A stretch of 64,000 nucleotides of DNA from an uncultured Pseudophaeobacter sp. Lineage in GTDB: Bacteria > Pseudomonadota > Alphaproteobacteria > Rhodobacterales > Rhodobacteraceae. The notes under the pieces were generated by a model. That model did no database searches. It saw only the letters and a list, made by a program, of their open reading frames with translations, and was not told the origin of the DNA. Of the stretch, positions 1 to 9,008 are shown piece after piece; position 1 is the stretch's first letter; every line of letters starts with the position of its first letter. The translations under genes and the position numbers were made by a program. The stretch lies in the NCBI GenBank assembly GCA_905479575.1, contig CAJQNB010000014.1, positions 1 through 64,000 of the forward strand, in the 5' to 3' direction.

Positions 1-77
1 ATCGGCATTTTGGCTTCAAGCCACTTTGCAAGCTTGCGACGTTCGTCCAGCTTCAGGTGACAGTAGTGGGTTCCCAT
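1..77 (-). CDS. IS30-family transposase, N-terminal fragment (runs off the left edge)
   Basis: Only the first 25 codons are inside the window. They begin MGTHYCHLKLDERRKLAKW, a typical opening of IS30-type transposases, whose N-terminal helix-turn-helix binds the element ends. The ATG at 77 is preceded by a good ribosome site (GGAGGA). The end of the insertion sequence should lie shortly upstream of the gene, in about 90-145; the stretch around 116-141 could be the terminal inverted repeat, but the partner end is outside the window so this cannot be confirmed. The IS therefore borders the empty region that follows. Confidence 0.75.
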   Translation of the reverse strand, partial: MGTHYCHLKLDERRKLAKWLEAKMP

Positions 78-1042
78 TCTTCATCCTCCGTGCAACTCTC
101 TGTTTTAGTAAAGAATTTGCACTTCGTTTGTGAATCCACCCGGCGACACACCTTAATCCAATAATCTGGATTATGTTATTTTAATCCGCCAAGATCAACC
201 TCGGCCACGCAGCTTGCAACGTTGACGGCCGTCAAGACTGGAAAATGCGTAAAACCACTGCGCTTTCAAAGCTAAAATTTTCCTAAAACATCCCGAACCC
301 CGACGCCAAAAACCGGGGAAAGCACACCATTTTTCCTGTTAACCAATAGAAAAACATTAATATTTCTGAGCGGAAGTTTAGCCACCTGCAGGGGTAGTAA
401 CACTTCGTCAATAACCCTTATCAATTTGAAAAAAAGCACCCGTTTTTCGCCACATCTAGTGCCTGAGCTGCGCATTCCACCTCTCTAGCTCTGACCTCCA
501 ACACAGATTTTACTGCGAGGAGTAAGTTATGAGCGAGCGAGCAAAACGCGTGGTTCCATCCGCAAAAACCGGCACCGCAGGCCGCCTCATTGCCGCAAAC
601 TATCCGCAGCAGTTGAACGCCTGGTACCTGCGGACGGGTCGTAAGCGGATCAACAGCATCTACAAAATCAAGGGCAGCCAGATGGGCGTCCGGGCCTGCT
701 AAAAGCAGGCCTATTCCGGCGCCGCAGCGGACAATGTCAACGCTGTCTTTGACCCATGCGCTCCAAAGCTCATGGAATTCGGCCCCCAGCCGCGACAAGG
801 GTCGCCCATGGCGGGGGGAGTGAGCATGGCCTCAAAGCACAGCCTGACACCAACGCATCTGGTCGGGGTTGCCGCCCCCCCTATGCCCAACAGCTAAAGG
901 CAGCGCTACAGCGCCCGGTCTATGATCTGACAACCTCGCGGCGAGAATGGCCAAGGTGGTGCACTGCCAGGCCTTTCCTGGATTTATTTGAAACCAGGCC
1001 AGGCTTAACAAGCGCCTCATGCCACCGTGCCTGTAGGAGGCC
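78..1042. other. gene-poor stretch next to the IS element
   Basis: About 960 bases without a convincing gene. Short open frames exist on both strands but none gives a protein I recognise, and their compositions look random. The first 450 bases are AT-richer than the rest of the window, including the AT-rich piece at 330-435. The most gene-like piece is the small frame at 529-702, listed separately. Position next to an IS30 copy suggests a decayed or rearranged segment. Confidence 0.5.
529..702 (+). other. small open frame of unknown nature, possibly a gene remnant
   Basis: A 57-codon frame starts at an ATG with a well-placed AGGAG. After the TAA at 700-702 the same frame stays open for about 64 more codons, to a second TAA at 895-897, as a gene broken by one stop might. 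The stop sits in a small hairpin (GCCTGC/GCAGGC, 695-710). I recognise no family in either half. It may be a remnant, a small protein or chance. Confidence 0.2.
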
Positions 1043-2185
1043 CTACCCCAGCAAGGCCTGATTGAGGTCCGAAATCAAATCATCCACGTCTTCAATCCCG
1101 ATGGAGATCCGCAGCAGGTTTTCCGGGATACCGGTATGGGGCTCAATGGTGTGGCGATGTTCCACCAGGCTTTCTACCCCACCAAGCGAAGTCGCGCGAT
1201 GAAACAGGTTCAACCGCCCTGCCACCGCCAGCGCCACCTCGCGACCACCTTTGACCAGAAAAGACATCAGGAACCCATAGCCTCCGGTCATTTGGCGGCT
1301 GGCCAGCGCGTGGCCCGGGTGGCTGGGCAAGCCGGGGTAAAGCACATCTTCGACCTCTGGGTGTTGGCTGAGAAACTCCGCGACCGCCATGGCATTGGCG
1401 CACATCTTTTCCACTCGCAACGGCAGCGTGCGCATGCTGCGCACCAATAGCCAGGCCTCAAAAGGACCCATTACAGCGCCGGCCTCATTGCGATCCATGC
1501 AGATCGCCTCCCAGAGCGGGGTGCGTGCGCGGGTGCTCAGCACCCCGCCCAGCACATCGGAGTGACCATTGATCACCTTGGTGGCGGAATGCATGACGAT
1601 ATCCGCCCCCATCTCCAGTGGCCGGGTCAGCAGCGGGGTCGCAGCGGTGCTGTCCACAACCAGACTGGCGCCAGCACTCTGCGCGCAGGCTTTAGCCGCT
1701 TTGATATCGACGGTTTTCAGCCAGGGGTTTGAGGGCGTCTCAATAAACAAGAGCTGCGCCTGCTGCGCCGCGCAGAGCGCCTGCAAAGCCGCCGTATCGC
1801 TGGCCTCGACCTCGTGTAGAGTAATATCACGGCGCGCACAGAAATCGCGGATCCATTTGGTGGTGCCCCAATAGATGCCCGACTGCACAATCACCGCACC
1901 TCCATTGGGCACCGTGCGAAACACCGCCGCGATGGCTGCCATACCCGATGGAAACAGCTGAGTATCCGCAGCGCCCTCAAGACGGGACAGAATGTCTTCA
2001 CCAAGCCGCACCGCCTCATTATGGGAACGCAGGTAGACGTTGCCCTCATTGACCAGCTGATAGTCCCGGTCCCGCACAAAGGTGGTGGAGGGCTGCAAAG
2101 GCGGCACCACACCACCACTGGCCATGTCAATCGCGCCTGCGGCTTGGGCCGCTATCGTCGCCGGTTTCATGTCATTGCGGTGCAT
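1043..2185 (-). CDS. PLP-dependent trans-sulfuration enzyme (cystathionine gamma-synthase/lyase family)
   Basis: A 380-residue cytoplasmic enzyme of the Cys/Met-metabolism PLP family, close to the usual length. The family makes or breaks C-S bonds at the gamma or beta carbon (cystathionine, O-acyl-homoserine, methionine). Visible marks are LFPSGMAA near residue 78 (phosphate-binding region), ETPSNPW, the Asp-containing VVDSTAATPLL, and MHSATKVINGHSDVLGG with the PLP-binding lysine. The start at 2185 has a GGAG-type site upstream; a second ATG six codons in is possible. It stands alone, divergent from the acetyltransferase. The exact reaction (synthase, gamma-lyase or methionine gamma-lyase) cannot be told from sequence alone. 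Confidence 0.85.
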   Translation of the reverse strand: MHRNDMKPATIAAQAAGAIDMASGGVVPPLQPSTTFVRDRDYQLVNEGNVYLRSHNEAVRLGEDILSRLEGAADTQLFPSGMAAIAAVFRTVPNGGAVIVQSGIYWGTTKWIRDFCARRDITLHEVEASDTAALQALCAAQQAQLLFIETPSNPWLKTVDIKAAKACAQSAGASLVVDSTAATPLLTRPLEMGADIVMHSATKVINGHSDVLGGVLSTRARTPLWEAICMDRNEAGAVMGPFEAWLLVRSMRTLPLRVEKMCANAMAVAEFLSQHPEVEDVLYPGLPSHPGHALASRQMTGGYGFLMSFLVKGGREVALAVAGRLNLFHRATSLGGVESLVEHRHTIEPHTGIPENLLRISIGIEDVDDLISDLNQALLG

Positions 2186-2363
2186 CTCTCTGGCTCCTTG
2201 CTTTGGGTGCCCTATCTTTGAAGCCCGCCCTCGCCAAGTTCAATTGCTTTAAGTGCAAAAGACATCACTGCGCCCAAAATTTCGCCGTAGGCGCCGCTTG
2301 TGATTTGTGTCCCGCCATGGTCCGATTACTCTGACTTTTTGATCCCCCAAGGACTGCCCGACA

Positions 2364-2849
2364 ATGCCCGTACAAATTCGCCAGGCCCAGCCGCAGGACG
2401 CCGCCAGCATTGCCGCGATTGCCAACACATTGATCCGCGACACCTTATTTACCTTTACCACACAGGAGCGTCGGCCCGAAGAAATCGCCACGCGGCTGCA
2501 AGAGGACCCCAAGCCGTTCTTACTGGCAGAGCGTGACGGCCGAGCTCTTGGCTTTGCCACCTACGGGGCCTTTCGCTCTGGCCCCGGGTATCGCCACACC
2601 CAGGAACACTCAATCCAACTGCTGCCCGAAGCACAGGGACAAGGGCTGGGACGGGCCTTGATGGCCCAACTGGAAGAGGCCGCCCGTGCCAGGGAGGTAC
2701 ATGTGCTGGTGGCTGGCATCAGCAGCGCCAATCCAAAGGCAGTCGGGTTTCACAGTGCCATCGGGTTCACCCGCACAGGTCTTATGCCTCAGGTCGGGCA
2801 CAAATGGGGCCAATGGCTGGACCTCATTCTGATGCAAAAGCAGCTATAA
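2364..2849 (+). CDS. GNAT N-acetyltransferase, phosphinothricin-acetyltransferase-like
   Basis: A 161-residue GNAT enzyme transferring an acetyl group from acetyl-CoA to an amine. The central acetyl-CoA loop is seen as LPEAQGQGLGRALM (the Q/R-x-x-G-x-G/A motif), followed by VHVLVAGISSANPKAVGFHSAIGF and GHKWGQWLDLILMQ, a layout like Pat/Bar-type and methionine-sulfone/sulfoximine acetyltransferases. The ATG at 2364 has AAGGA about 12 bases upstream. It is convergent with the aminotransferase, ends 14 bases from it, and is probably monocistronic. The substrate is inferred only from family resemblance. Confidence 0.8.
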   Translation: MPVQIRQAQPQDAASIAAIANTLIRDTLFTFTTQERRPEEIATRLQEDPKPFLLAERDGRALGFATYGAFRSGPGYRHTQEHSIQLLPEAQGQGLGRALMAQLEEAARAREVHVLVAGISSANPKAVGFHSAIGFTRTGLMPQVGHKWGQWLDLILMQKQL

Positions 2850-2863
2850 ACCGCCCCGGATTT

Positions 2864-4072
2864 TCAGCGCAGCTGATCCACCGCCCGCGCCAGTCGCGCC
2901 AGGGCCTCGCGCAGCTCTGCGGTGCTGGTGGCGTAGGAAATGCGGAAATAGGGCGACAGCCCAAAGGCCCGCCCCGGCACCATGGCAACATCATGCTGTT
3001 CCAGCACATAGGCGCAGAAATCCGCATCCGTTTCCAGAATTTCACCCCCTGGTGTGCGGCGACCCAGAACACCGGCGCAACTGGCAAAGGTGTAAAAGGC
3101 GCCTTCAGGGCGAGGGCAGCTGATCCCGTCCAGGGCGTTGAGCCCATCAACCACCAGATCACGGCGGGCCTGAAAGCTGCTGCGCCGCTCTGACAGAATC
3201 TGTTGTGAGCCGTTCAGCGCCGCCACTGCTGCCGCCTGGGACACAGACGAGGCACAAGAGGTCGACTGCCCCTGAATCACCGCCATCGCAGCAATCAGCG
3301 CAGCGGGGCCGCCCGCATAGCCAATGCGCCAGCCAGTCATGGCATAGGCCTTGGACACTCCGTTGATGGTCAGGCAGCGCGATTTCAATCGCGGCTCAAC
3401 CGCTGCCGGGGTGGCAAAGTCAAACCCCTCATAGGTGATATGCTCGTACATATCGTCGGCCATGATCCAGACATCCGGATGCTGCAGCAAGATCTGCAGC
3501 AGGGGGGCGTAGTCCTTGGCCCCATAGGCCGCGCCAGAGGGGTTCGAGGGCGAGTTGAACAAAACCCAGCGAGTGCGCGGCGTCAGCGCCTGTTGCAACT
3601 GCGCCGGGGTCATCCGAAAGCCGGTCTCAGCCTCGCAGGGCACCAGCACCGGTTTGCCACCGGCAAGGGCAATGATATCCACATAAGAAGTCCAGTAAGG
3701 GGCTGGAACAATCACCTCATCGCCTGGTTCAAGACTGGCCATAAAGGCGTTGTAGAGCACCTGTTTCGCCCCGGTTGAGACGATGATTTCATCCAGCCCA
3801 TAATCCAACCCATGATCGCGGCTGAATTTGGCGTTGATCGCCTGTTTCAACGCTGTAGTGCCACCCAGGGCAGTATATTTGGTCTCTCCAGCCCTGATCG
3901 CATCAACAGCCGCCTGTTTGATCGCATCCGGGGTGTCAAAATCCGGCTCCCCCGCCCCCAGGACGATCACCGGCCGCCCCTGCTCTTTCAACTCTGCAGC
4001 GCGCGCGCCAATTTGCAAAATCTCTGATACCTCGATGGCATCAATACGGCTGGCCTTGCGAAACTCTGACAT
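2864..4072 (-). CDS. class I/II PLP aminotransferase, aspartate-aminotransferase-like
   Basis: About 402 residues, fold-type I aminotransferase. Features in order: LGAGEPDFDTP substrate-binding strand, KYTALGGTTALKQAI, FNSPSNPSGAAYG with the conserved Asn, ADDMYEHI, TINGVSKAYAMTGWRIGY with the PLP lysine in SKAYAMTGWR, and FRISYATS near the end with the substrate-binding Arg. Such enzymes usually use aspartate, glutamate or aromatic amino acids with 2-oxoglutarate. I prefer the ATG at 4072 (MSEFRKASRID), preceded by an AGGA; a TTG 14 codons upstream gives a less natural N-terminus. No obvious operon partner. Confidence 0.88.
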   Translation of the reverse strand: MSEFRKASRIDAIEVSEILQIGARAAELKEQGRPVIVLGAGEPDFDTPDAIKQAAVDAIRAGETKYTALGGTTALKQAINAKFSRDHGLDYGLDEIIVSTGAKQVLYNAFMASLEPGDEVIVPAPYWTSYVDIIALAGGKPVLVPCEAETGFRMTPAQLQQALTPRTRWVLFNSPSNPSGAAYGAKDYAPLLQILLQHPDVWIMADDMYEHITYEGFDFATPAAVEPRLKSRCLTINGVSKAYAMTGWRIGYAGGPAALIAAMAVIQGQSTSCASSVSQAAAVAALNGSQQILSERRSSFQARRDLVVDGLNALDGISCPRPEGAFYTFASCAGVLGRRTPGGEILETDADFCAYVLEQHDVAMVPGRAFGLSPYFRISYATSTAELREALARLARAVDQLR

Positions 4073-4226
4073 GGATAGGGTCCTACAGCTGAGAGCACAG
4101 GCGTCGGGATCCAACGCCCGGCGCTCAGACCCAAAGCCTAAGCCTCTTCAACGGGCAAAATACTCCCCTTCTTGGACCCAACTCATTCCAAAACCGCATA
4201 GATCTGCCCGTTCGGATCCAGAGAAG

Positions 4227-5123
4227 TTAGGCAAGGTCACCGGTTTTCTGCCGCAGCTGCCGGGTAATCCAGGTCTCGAATTTTTGCACCGCATCCGCCG
4301 CGACCCCGTGTGGGCGCACCAGATAGTACCGCTTGTTTGAGCGTAGCCCCGGCCCCGGCAACCGCCGCAGCGCCCCCGAGGCAAGCTCATCAGAGACCAT
4401 GTCAAAGGGCACGATAGCAGCACCCAGCCCAGCAACGGCAGCGCCGATCACCATAGAATACTGATCAAAATAGCGCCCATCCTGGCGCGGCTTGCCCTGC
4501 ACCCCGGCCTCAAGAAACCAATCTCCCCAGGCGTCGCTGCGGCTGTCCAGATGAACCAGCGGCACCTCTGGCAGGCTCTCCATGCTGTCCAGCCGATGGC
4601 TGGCAAACAACTCTGGCGCCGCAATTGGCACCATCTGCTCGCCAAACAGTTCAACCATACGGGCACCGGGCCAGTTGTCGCCGCCATAGTGGATCGCCAG
4701 GTCAAAGGGATCGCGGGCAAAGTCAAAGGGTTCCAGCCGGGTCGACAGGCTCAGCTCGATCTCTGGATGGCGGGCAAAGAAATCCGGCAGGCGCGGAATC
4801 AGCCAACGGTTGGCAAAGGTCGGCAACACCGCGATCCGCAGGGCACTGCGCCCTGCCCCCGCGGCCACCGCCTTTTGCACCGAACTGCGCAGCGCCCCAA
4901 GATCCTGCGCCAAATCCGCCGCCAGCCCCGCGCCCGCGGCTGTCAGCACCACTCCGCGCCCCACCCGTTGAAACAGGGCAAAGCCAAGGTCGGTTTCCAG
5001 CTCTTTCACCTTCTTGCTGACAGCACTTTGGGTCAGACCGATTTCTTCCCCCGCCGCCGTAAAGCTCTGATGGCGGGCAGCGCTGTCAAAGCAGCGCAGA
5101 TGGGTAAGACTGGGCAGACGCAT
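4227..5123 (-). CDS. LysR-family transcriptional regulator (GcvA-like)
   Basis: A 298-residue LysR regulator beginning MRLPSLTHLRCFDSAARH. The N-terminal winged helix-turn-helix reads SFTAAGEEIGLTQSAVSKKVKELE (split across residues about 20-45), followed by a co-inducer domain with LPTFANRWLIPRLPDF, as in GcvA-type members. Its ATG lies one base after the stop of the next LysR gene, so the two are co-transcribed on the minus strand. Together they face the amaB-amaA pair and may regulate it; ligand unknown. Confidence 0.87.
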   Translation of the reverse strand: MRLPSLTHLRCFDSAARHQSFTAAGEEIGLTQSAVSKKVKELETDLGFALFQRVGRGVVLTAAGAGLAADLAQDLGALRSSVQKAVAAGAGRSALRIAVLPTFANRWLIPRLPDFFARHPEIELSLSTRLEPFDFARDPFDLAIHYGGDNWPGARMVELFGEQMVPIAAPELFASHRLDSMESLPEVPLVHLDSRSDAWGDWFLEAGVQGKPRQDGRYFDQYSMVIGAAVAGLGAAIVPFDMVSDELASGALRRLPGPGLRSNKRYYLVRPHGVAADAVQKFETWITRQLRQKTGDLA

Positions 5124-5124
5124 C

Positions 5125-6021
5125 TCAGAACTCCTCTGTCGCGATCTGCGCAACCAGCCAATTGCGAAACTGAATAAGCGGGTAATCGTCAGCATGGTCG
5201 GGCGGCCAAACCAGAAAATACTCTCCCAGCGAGACCGGCGCACCAGAGATTGCCAGCTGCAACCGGCCCGCCGTGATCTCGCTTTCAGCCAGAAAGGTCG
5301 GCAGCAGGGCAATGCCCAGTCCATGCACCGCCGCCTGGGTCATGGCAGAGGACTGGTCAAACAACATGCCCTGCAACCGCTCGGCACTAACCTCATGTAG
5401 GGCAAACCACTGCTCCCAGCAATCCGGATGGGTTTCCAGATGCAACAGCGGGTAGCCCAGCAAATCTGCGGGCTCGGAAAGGGGTGCAGACAAAAAATCA
5501 GGGGCGCAGACTGGCAGTACATGTTTTGGCATCAGGGGCAGATACTGCACCCCCGGCCAATCGCGGGTGCCATAGTGAATGGCCGCCTGCGCCGTTCCTG
5601 CCTCAAAGCTGAAAGGCAGGTTGTGGGTCTGCAAATTGACCGTGATGCCGGGATGCTGAGCCACAAAATCCTTCAGGCGAGGCGCCAGCCAATGCAGCCC
5701 AAAGGAGGCCAGAATCGACAGGTTCAAACTGCCGCCATCCGGGTTCGCCCGCAGCTTGATCGAGGCCTGCGCCAACCGGGACAGGATGACACGGGCTTCT
5801 TTGGCATAGTTTGCCCCGCCCGGGGTCAACTGCATGCGCATCTGATCCCGCGCAATCAAATCCACCTCCATCTGCTGCTCCAACTGTTTCAGCTGGCGGC
5901 TAATTGCACTTTGGGTAAGGTTTAGATCCTCGGCCGCCGCCGAGGCGCTGCCCAGACGGTCCACCGCCTCCAACGCCAGCAGGGACGAGATCGACGGCAA
6001 AAAACGGCGCGGCGCTATCAT
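5125..6021 (-). CDS. LysR-family transcriptional regulator, first gene of a tandem pair
   Basis: A 298-residue LysR protein. The helix-turn-helix is in SASAAAEDLNLTQSAISRQL near residue 30, with a typical effector domain (SILASFGLHWLAPRLKDF). I chose the ATG at 6021 because GAGGAAAG sits seven bases upstream; longer in-frame starts lack a site. The gene is divergent from amaB with 143 bases between, the classic layout for a LysR regulator acting on its neighbour. It resembles its downstream partner in length and layout, so the pair may be an old duplication. Inducer not predictable; a lysine-catabolism intermediate would fit. Confidence 0.87.
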   Translation of the reverse strand: MIAPRRFLPSISSLLALEAVDRLGSASAAAEDLNLTQSAISRQLKQLEQQMEVDLIARDQMRMQLTPGGANYAKEARVILSRLAQASIKLRANPDGGSLNLSILASFGLHWLAPRLKDFVAQHPGITVNLQTHNLPFSFEAGTAQAAIHYGTRDWPGVQYLPLMPKHVLPVCAPDFLSAPLSEPADLLGYPLLHLETHPDCWEQWFALHEVSAERLQGMLFDQSSAMTQAAVHGLGIALLPTFLAESEITAGRLQLAISGAPVSLGEYFLVWPPDHADDYPLIQFRNWLVAQIATEEF

Positions 6022-6164
6022 ATGATCTTTCCTCATAGCTTTAGGATTTAGTATCATGTGCATTTTCAAGTTTGCCATGTGATTTATAGGAAAATGCCCT
6101 GAGCGGCCAGCGCCAAACCCCGCAATTTGCTCATGGCCAGATAGTTTCCTTGAAAGGATGGACC

Positions 6165-7667
6165 ATGCCTCATTCCCAGATCCTCACCGCAGCCGGTTTT
6201 AGCAAAGACGCGCTGACCGGCGGTAGTCTCAGTGTCAAAACCCCTGTCGATGGCAGCGAAATCGCCTGTATTGCCACGCACAGCCTGGCCGATGCAGAGG
6301 CGCAGATCGCAAAGGCCAAAGCCGCTTTCAAATCCTGGCGGCTTGTCCCCGCTCCCCGTCGCGGCGAGTTGGTGCGTCTGCTTGGTGAAGAGCTGCGCCG
6401 GGAGAAGGAAACTCTTGGGCGGCTGGTGACGCTGGAATGCGGCAAGATCTATCAGGAAGGCCTCGGCGAAGTGCAGGAGATGATCGACATTTGCGATTTT
6501 GCCGTCGGCCTGTCGCGCCAGCTTTATGGCCTGACCATTGCGTCAGAACGCCCCGGCCATGCCATGCGCGAAAGTTGGCACCCCATGGGCACCTGCGGCG
6601 TGATCACCGCTTTCAATTTCCCGGTCGCCCCCTGGTGCTGGAACGCGGCACTGGCGTTGGTCTGCGGCGATCCGGTAATCTGGAAGCCCTCGGAAAAAAC
6701 GCCCCTGACCGCCCTGGCAGTGCAAAAAATCTGTGATCGGGTCACTGCCGCCTTTGGCGAGGAAGCCCCAGAAGGCCTAATCCAGACCCTGATTGGTGAA
6801 CGGGATCTGGGCCAGGCCCTGACAGCCTCCAAGGATGTTGCGATCATTTCCGCCACCGGATCGGTGCCCATGGGTAAGGCCGTAGCACAGGACATGTCCC
6901 AGCGACTGGGCCGCACCATTCTGGAACTGGGCGGCAATAACGCTATGATCGTTGCCCCCTCGGCGGACCTGGAAATGGCCCTGCGCGCCATTGTGTTTTC
7001 TGCGGTTGGAACTGCCGGACAGCGCTGCACCTCGCTGCGCCGCCTGATCGTCCATGCCGATATCTATGACGCGCTGATCCCACGGCTGATCAAGGCCTAT
7101 GCGGGCCTGCCTATTGGCGACCCGCTGGCAGAGGGCTCTTTGGTGGGTCCGCTGATTGATGACCTGGCCTTGGCGGCGATGGACAAGGCCTTGACCCAGG
7201 CCAAGACCGAAGGCGGTGTTGTTCATGGTGGCGGACAGGCCCTGGTTGAGAGCCATGGCGCTGCGGCCTATGCCCATCCGGCCATTGTGGAGATGCCAAG
7301 CCAGAGCCAGATCATGCACACCGAAACCTTTGCTCCGATTCTTTATGCGGTGAAGTATGAGGATCTGGATCACGCCATTGAGATGCAAAACGAGGTGCCC
7401 CAAGGGCTAAGCTCCTGCATCTTCTCGACGGATCTGCGCGAGAGTGAATATTTCCTCTCGGCAGCCGGGTCTGATTGCGGTATCGCCAATGTTAACATCG
7501 GTCCCTCTGGCGCCGAAATCGGTGGCGCTTTTGGCGGTGAAAAGGAAACCGGCGGTGGACGGGAAAGCGGCTCTGATGCCTGGAAGGGCTATATGCGCCG
7601 CCAGACCAATACCGTGAACTACTCGCGGGAACTGCCGCTTGCACAGGGAATTAAATTTGACATCTGA
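6165..7667 (+). CDS. amaB: L-aminoadipate-semialdehyde (piperidine-6-carboxylate) dehydrogenase
   Basis: A 500-residue NAD-dependent aldehyde dehydrogenase of the ALDH7/antiquitin group. It oxidises aminoadipate semialdehyde, in equilibrium with piperidine-6-carboxylate, to L-2-aminoadipate in lysine degradation. Seen: ITAFNFPVAPWCWN, the WKPSEKTP cofactor motif, LELGGNNAM with the catalytic Glu, GTAGQRCTSLRRL with the catalytic Cys, and the ALDH7 signature SGAEIGGAFGGEKETGGGRES followed by the tail LPLAQGIKF. That signature makes the assignment firmer than general ALDH homology. The ATG at 6165 has AAAGGA upstream. It overlaps the next gene, which supplies its substrate. Confidence 0.88.
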   Translation: MPHSQILTAAGFSKDALTGGSLSVKTPVDGSEIACIATHSLADAEAQIAKAKAAFKSWRLVPAPRRGELVRLLGEELRREKETLGRLVTLECGKIYQEGLGEVQEMIDICDFAVGLSRQLYGLTIASERPGHAMRESWHPMGTCGVITAFNFPVAPWCWNAALALVCGDPVIWKPSEKTPLTALAVQKICDRVTAAFGEEAPEGLIQTLIGERDLGQALTASKDVAIISATGSVPMGKAVAQDMSQRLGRTILELGGNNAMIVAPSADLEMALRAIVFSAVGTAGQRCTSLRRLIVHADIYDALIPRLIKAYAGLPIGDPLAEGSLVGPLIDDLALAAMDKALTQAKTEGGVVHGGGQALVESHGAAAYAHPAIVEMPSQSQIMHTETFAPILYAVKYEDLDHAIEMQNEVPQGLSSCIFSTDLRESEYFLSAAGSDCGIANVNIGPSGAEIGGAFGGEKETGGGRESGSDAWKGYMRRQTNTVNYSRELPLAQGIKFDI

Positions 7668-8931
7668 CCTGACCTCTAGCCTCTGGCACCAGACCTGCCA
7701 GGAACACCCCGCCTCCTCGGTTTTGACCGGGGAGGTGACGGCAGATCTGGTGGTGATCGGTGGCGGCTATACTGGCTGTTCCGCTGCCCTGAAGGCCGCA
7801 GAAATGGGCGCCTCCGTGCATCTGATCGAGGCAGAGGTCTTTGGCCATGGTGGGTCGGGGCGCAATGTCGGCCTGTGTAACGCCGGGCTCTGGTTGCCGC
7901 CGGAAGATATCAATGCCCGCCTTGGCGCAGAGGTTGGCAACCGGCTGTCACAGGCACTGGGGAAGGCGCCGGATCTGGTTTACGGATTGATCGAGCGTCA
8001 CGGCATCGCCTGCGAACCAGTGCGCAATGGCACCCTGCACTGCGCCCACGCCCCCAGCGGCATGCAGGATCTGCAACGCCGTGCCGACCAGCTGCAGTCC
8101 ATTGGCGCGCCGGTTCAGCTGCTGGAGGCAAGCCAGGCTCAGGCCCGTGTCGGCAGCAAGGCCGTCCATGGCGCCTTGTTTGACCCCCGTGCCGGCACCA
8201 TCCAGCCGCTAGGCTTTGTCCGCGGCCTGGCCCGCGCCGCCATCGAAGCTGGCGCGCAACTCCACGACCAAACCCCCGCCACCGCAATCAGCCGTGACAA
8301 GGACAGCTGGCAGGTTACCACCCCCACAGGAAGCATCCGCGCCAAACATCTGATCATGGCCACAAATGGCTATGCCCGTGCGATGACCGGTTATGACGCC
8401 CCGGCGATTGTGCCTGTGCATTATTTCCAAGGTGCAACAGCGCCGCTCACCGCAGCCCAACAAGAACAAATCCTGCCGGGCCTCGAAGGCTGCTGGGACT
8501 CTGCCCTGGTGATGTCCTCGTGGCGGATGGACCAACAGGGGCGTCTGATCATTGGCGCCATGGGCGCACTGGACCATTTTGGCAGCGGTATTCACCAAAG
8601 CTGGCTGGCGCGGAAACTGGCCGCTGCATTTCCGACCCTCGCCGGAGCCAAACTGGAAAGCCAGTGGTTTGGCCGCATCGCCATGACCCGCGAATACCTG
8701 CCAAAGATTAAAAAGCTGCAGGGGGGCTATGTCAGCTTCGGATATTCGGGGCGCGGAATTGGACCGGGAACGCTGTTTGGTCAGAAAATCGCCGAAGCGC
8801 TGATTTCAGGCGATGAAAGCCGCCTGCCATTGCCCGCCACAGCAGACCACAGCCTGCCTTTTGCCGGCCTGCGTGGTGCCTATTACGAAACCGGGGCCAC
8901 GCTCACGCATCTGGTCAAAGATCGGATCTGA
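7657..8931 (+). CDS. amaA: FAD-dependent amine oxidase, probable L-pipecolate oxidase
   Basis: A 424-residue DAO-family flavoprotein. The FAD Rossmann fold is at residues about 25-55 (VVIGGGYTGCSAALKAAE), then GHGGSGRNVGLCNAGLW, and near the C-terminus FGYSGRGIGPGTLFGQ closes the FAD site. Coupled to amaB, the likely reaction is L-pipecolate to piperidine-6-carboxylate. I prefer the TTG at 7657, overlapping the amaB stop and preceded by AGGGA; a TTG at 7639 in the same frame is the alternative. Family alone would also allow other cyclic or secondary amines (for example a gamma-glutamylputrescine-oxidase-like substrate); the pathway call rests on the neighbour. Confidence 0.75.
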   Translation: MTSDLTSSLWHQTCQEHPASSVLTGEVTADLVVIGGGYTGCSAALKAAEMGASVHLIEAEVFGHGGSGRNVGLCNAGLWLPPEDINARLGAEVGNRLSQALGKAPDLVYGLIERHGIACEPVRNGTLHCAHAPSGMQDLQRRADQLQSIGAPVQLLEASQAQARVGSKAVHGALFDPRAGTIQPLGFVRGLARAAIEAGAQLHDQTPATAISRDKDSWQVTTPTGSIRAKHLIMATNGYARAMTGYDAPAIVPVHYFQGATAPLTAAQQEQILPGLEGCWDSALVMSSWRMDQQGRLIIGAMGALDHFGSGIHQSWLARKLAAAFPTLAGAKLESQWFGRIAMTREYLPKIKKLQGGYVSFGYSGRGIGPGTLFGQKIAEALISGDESRLPLPATADHSLPFAGLRGAYYETGATLTHLVKDRI

Positions 8932-8947
8932 AGCACGCCTGAAACAC

Positions 8948-8977
8948 AAAAGGGCCAGAGTTGCCTCCAGCCCTTTT
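8948..8977. terminator. bidirectional rho-independent terminator
   Basis: AAAAGGGC and GCCCTTTT form an 8-bp stem with A and T runs on the two sides, between the converging ends of amaA (8931) and znuA (9009). It can serve both strands. Confidence 0.75.
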
Positions 8978-9008
8978 GAAACGCACCTGTTTGCAGGTCG
9001 GTTTGATC

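Noticed and set aside
695..710. Hairpin GCCTGC/GCAGGC as a terminator
   Set aside because: Short stem, no T-run after it, and no certain gene upstream.
421..798. 125-codon minus-strand frame in the gene-poor region
   Set aside because: No ribosome site, odd composition with many Ala/Cys, no family resemblance.
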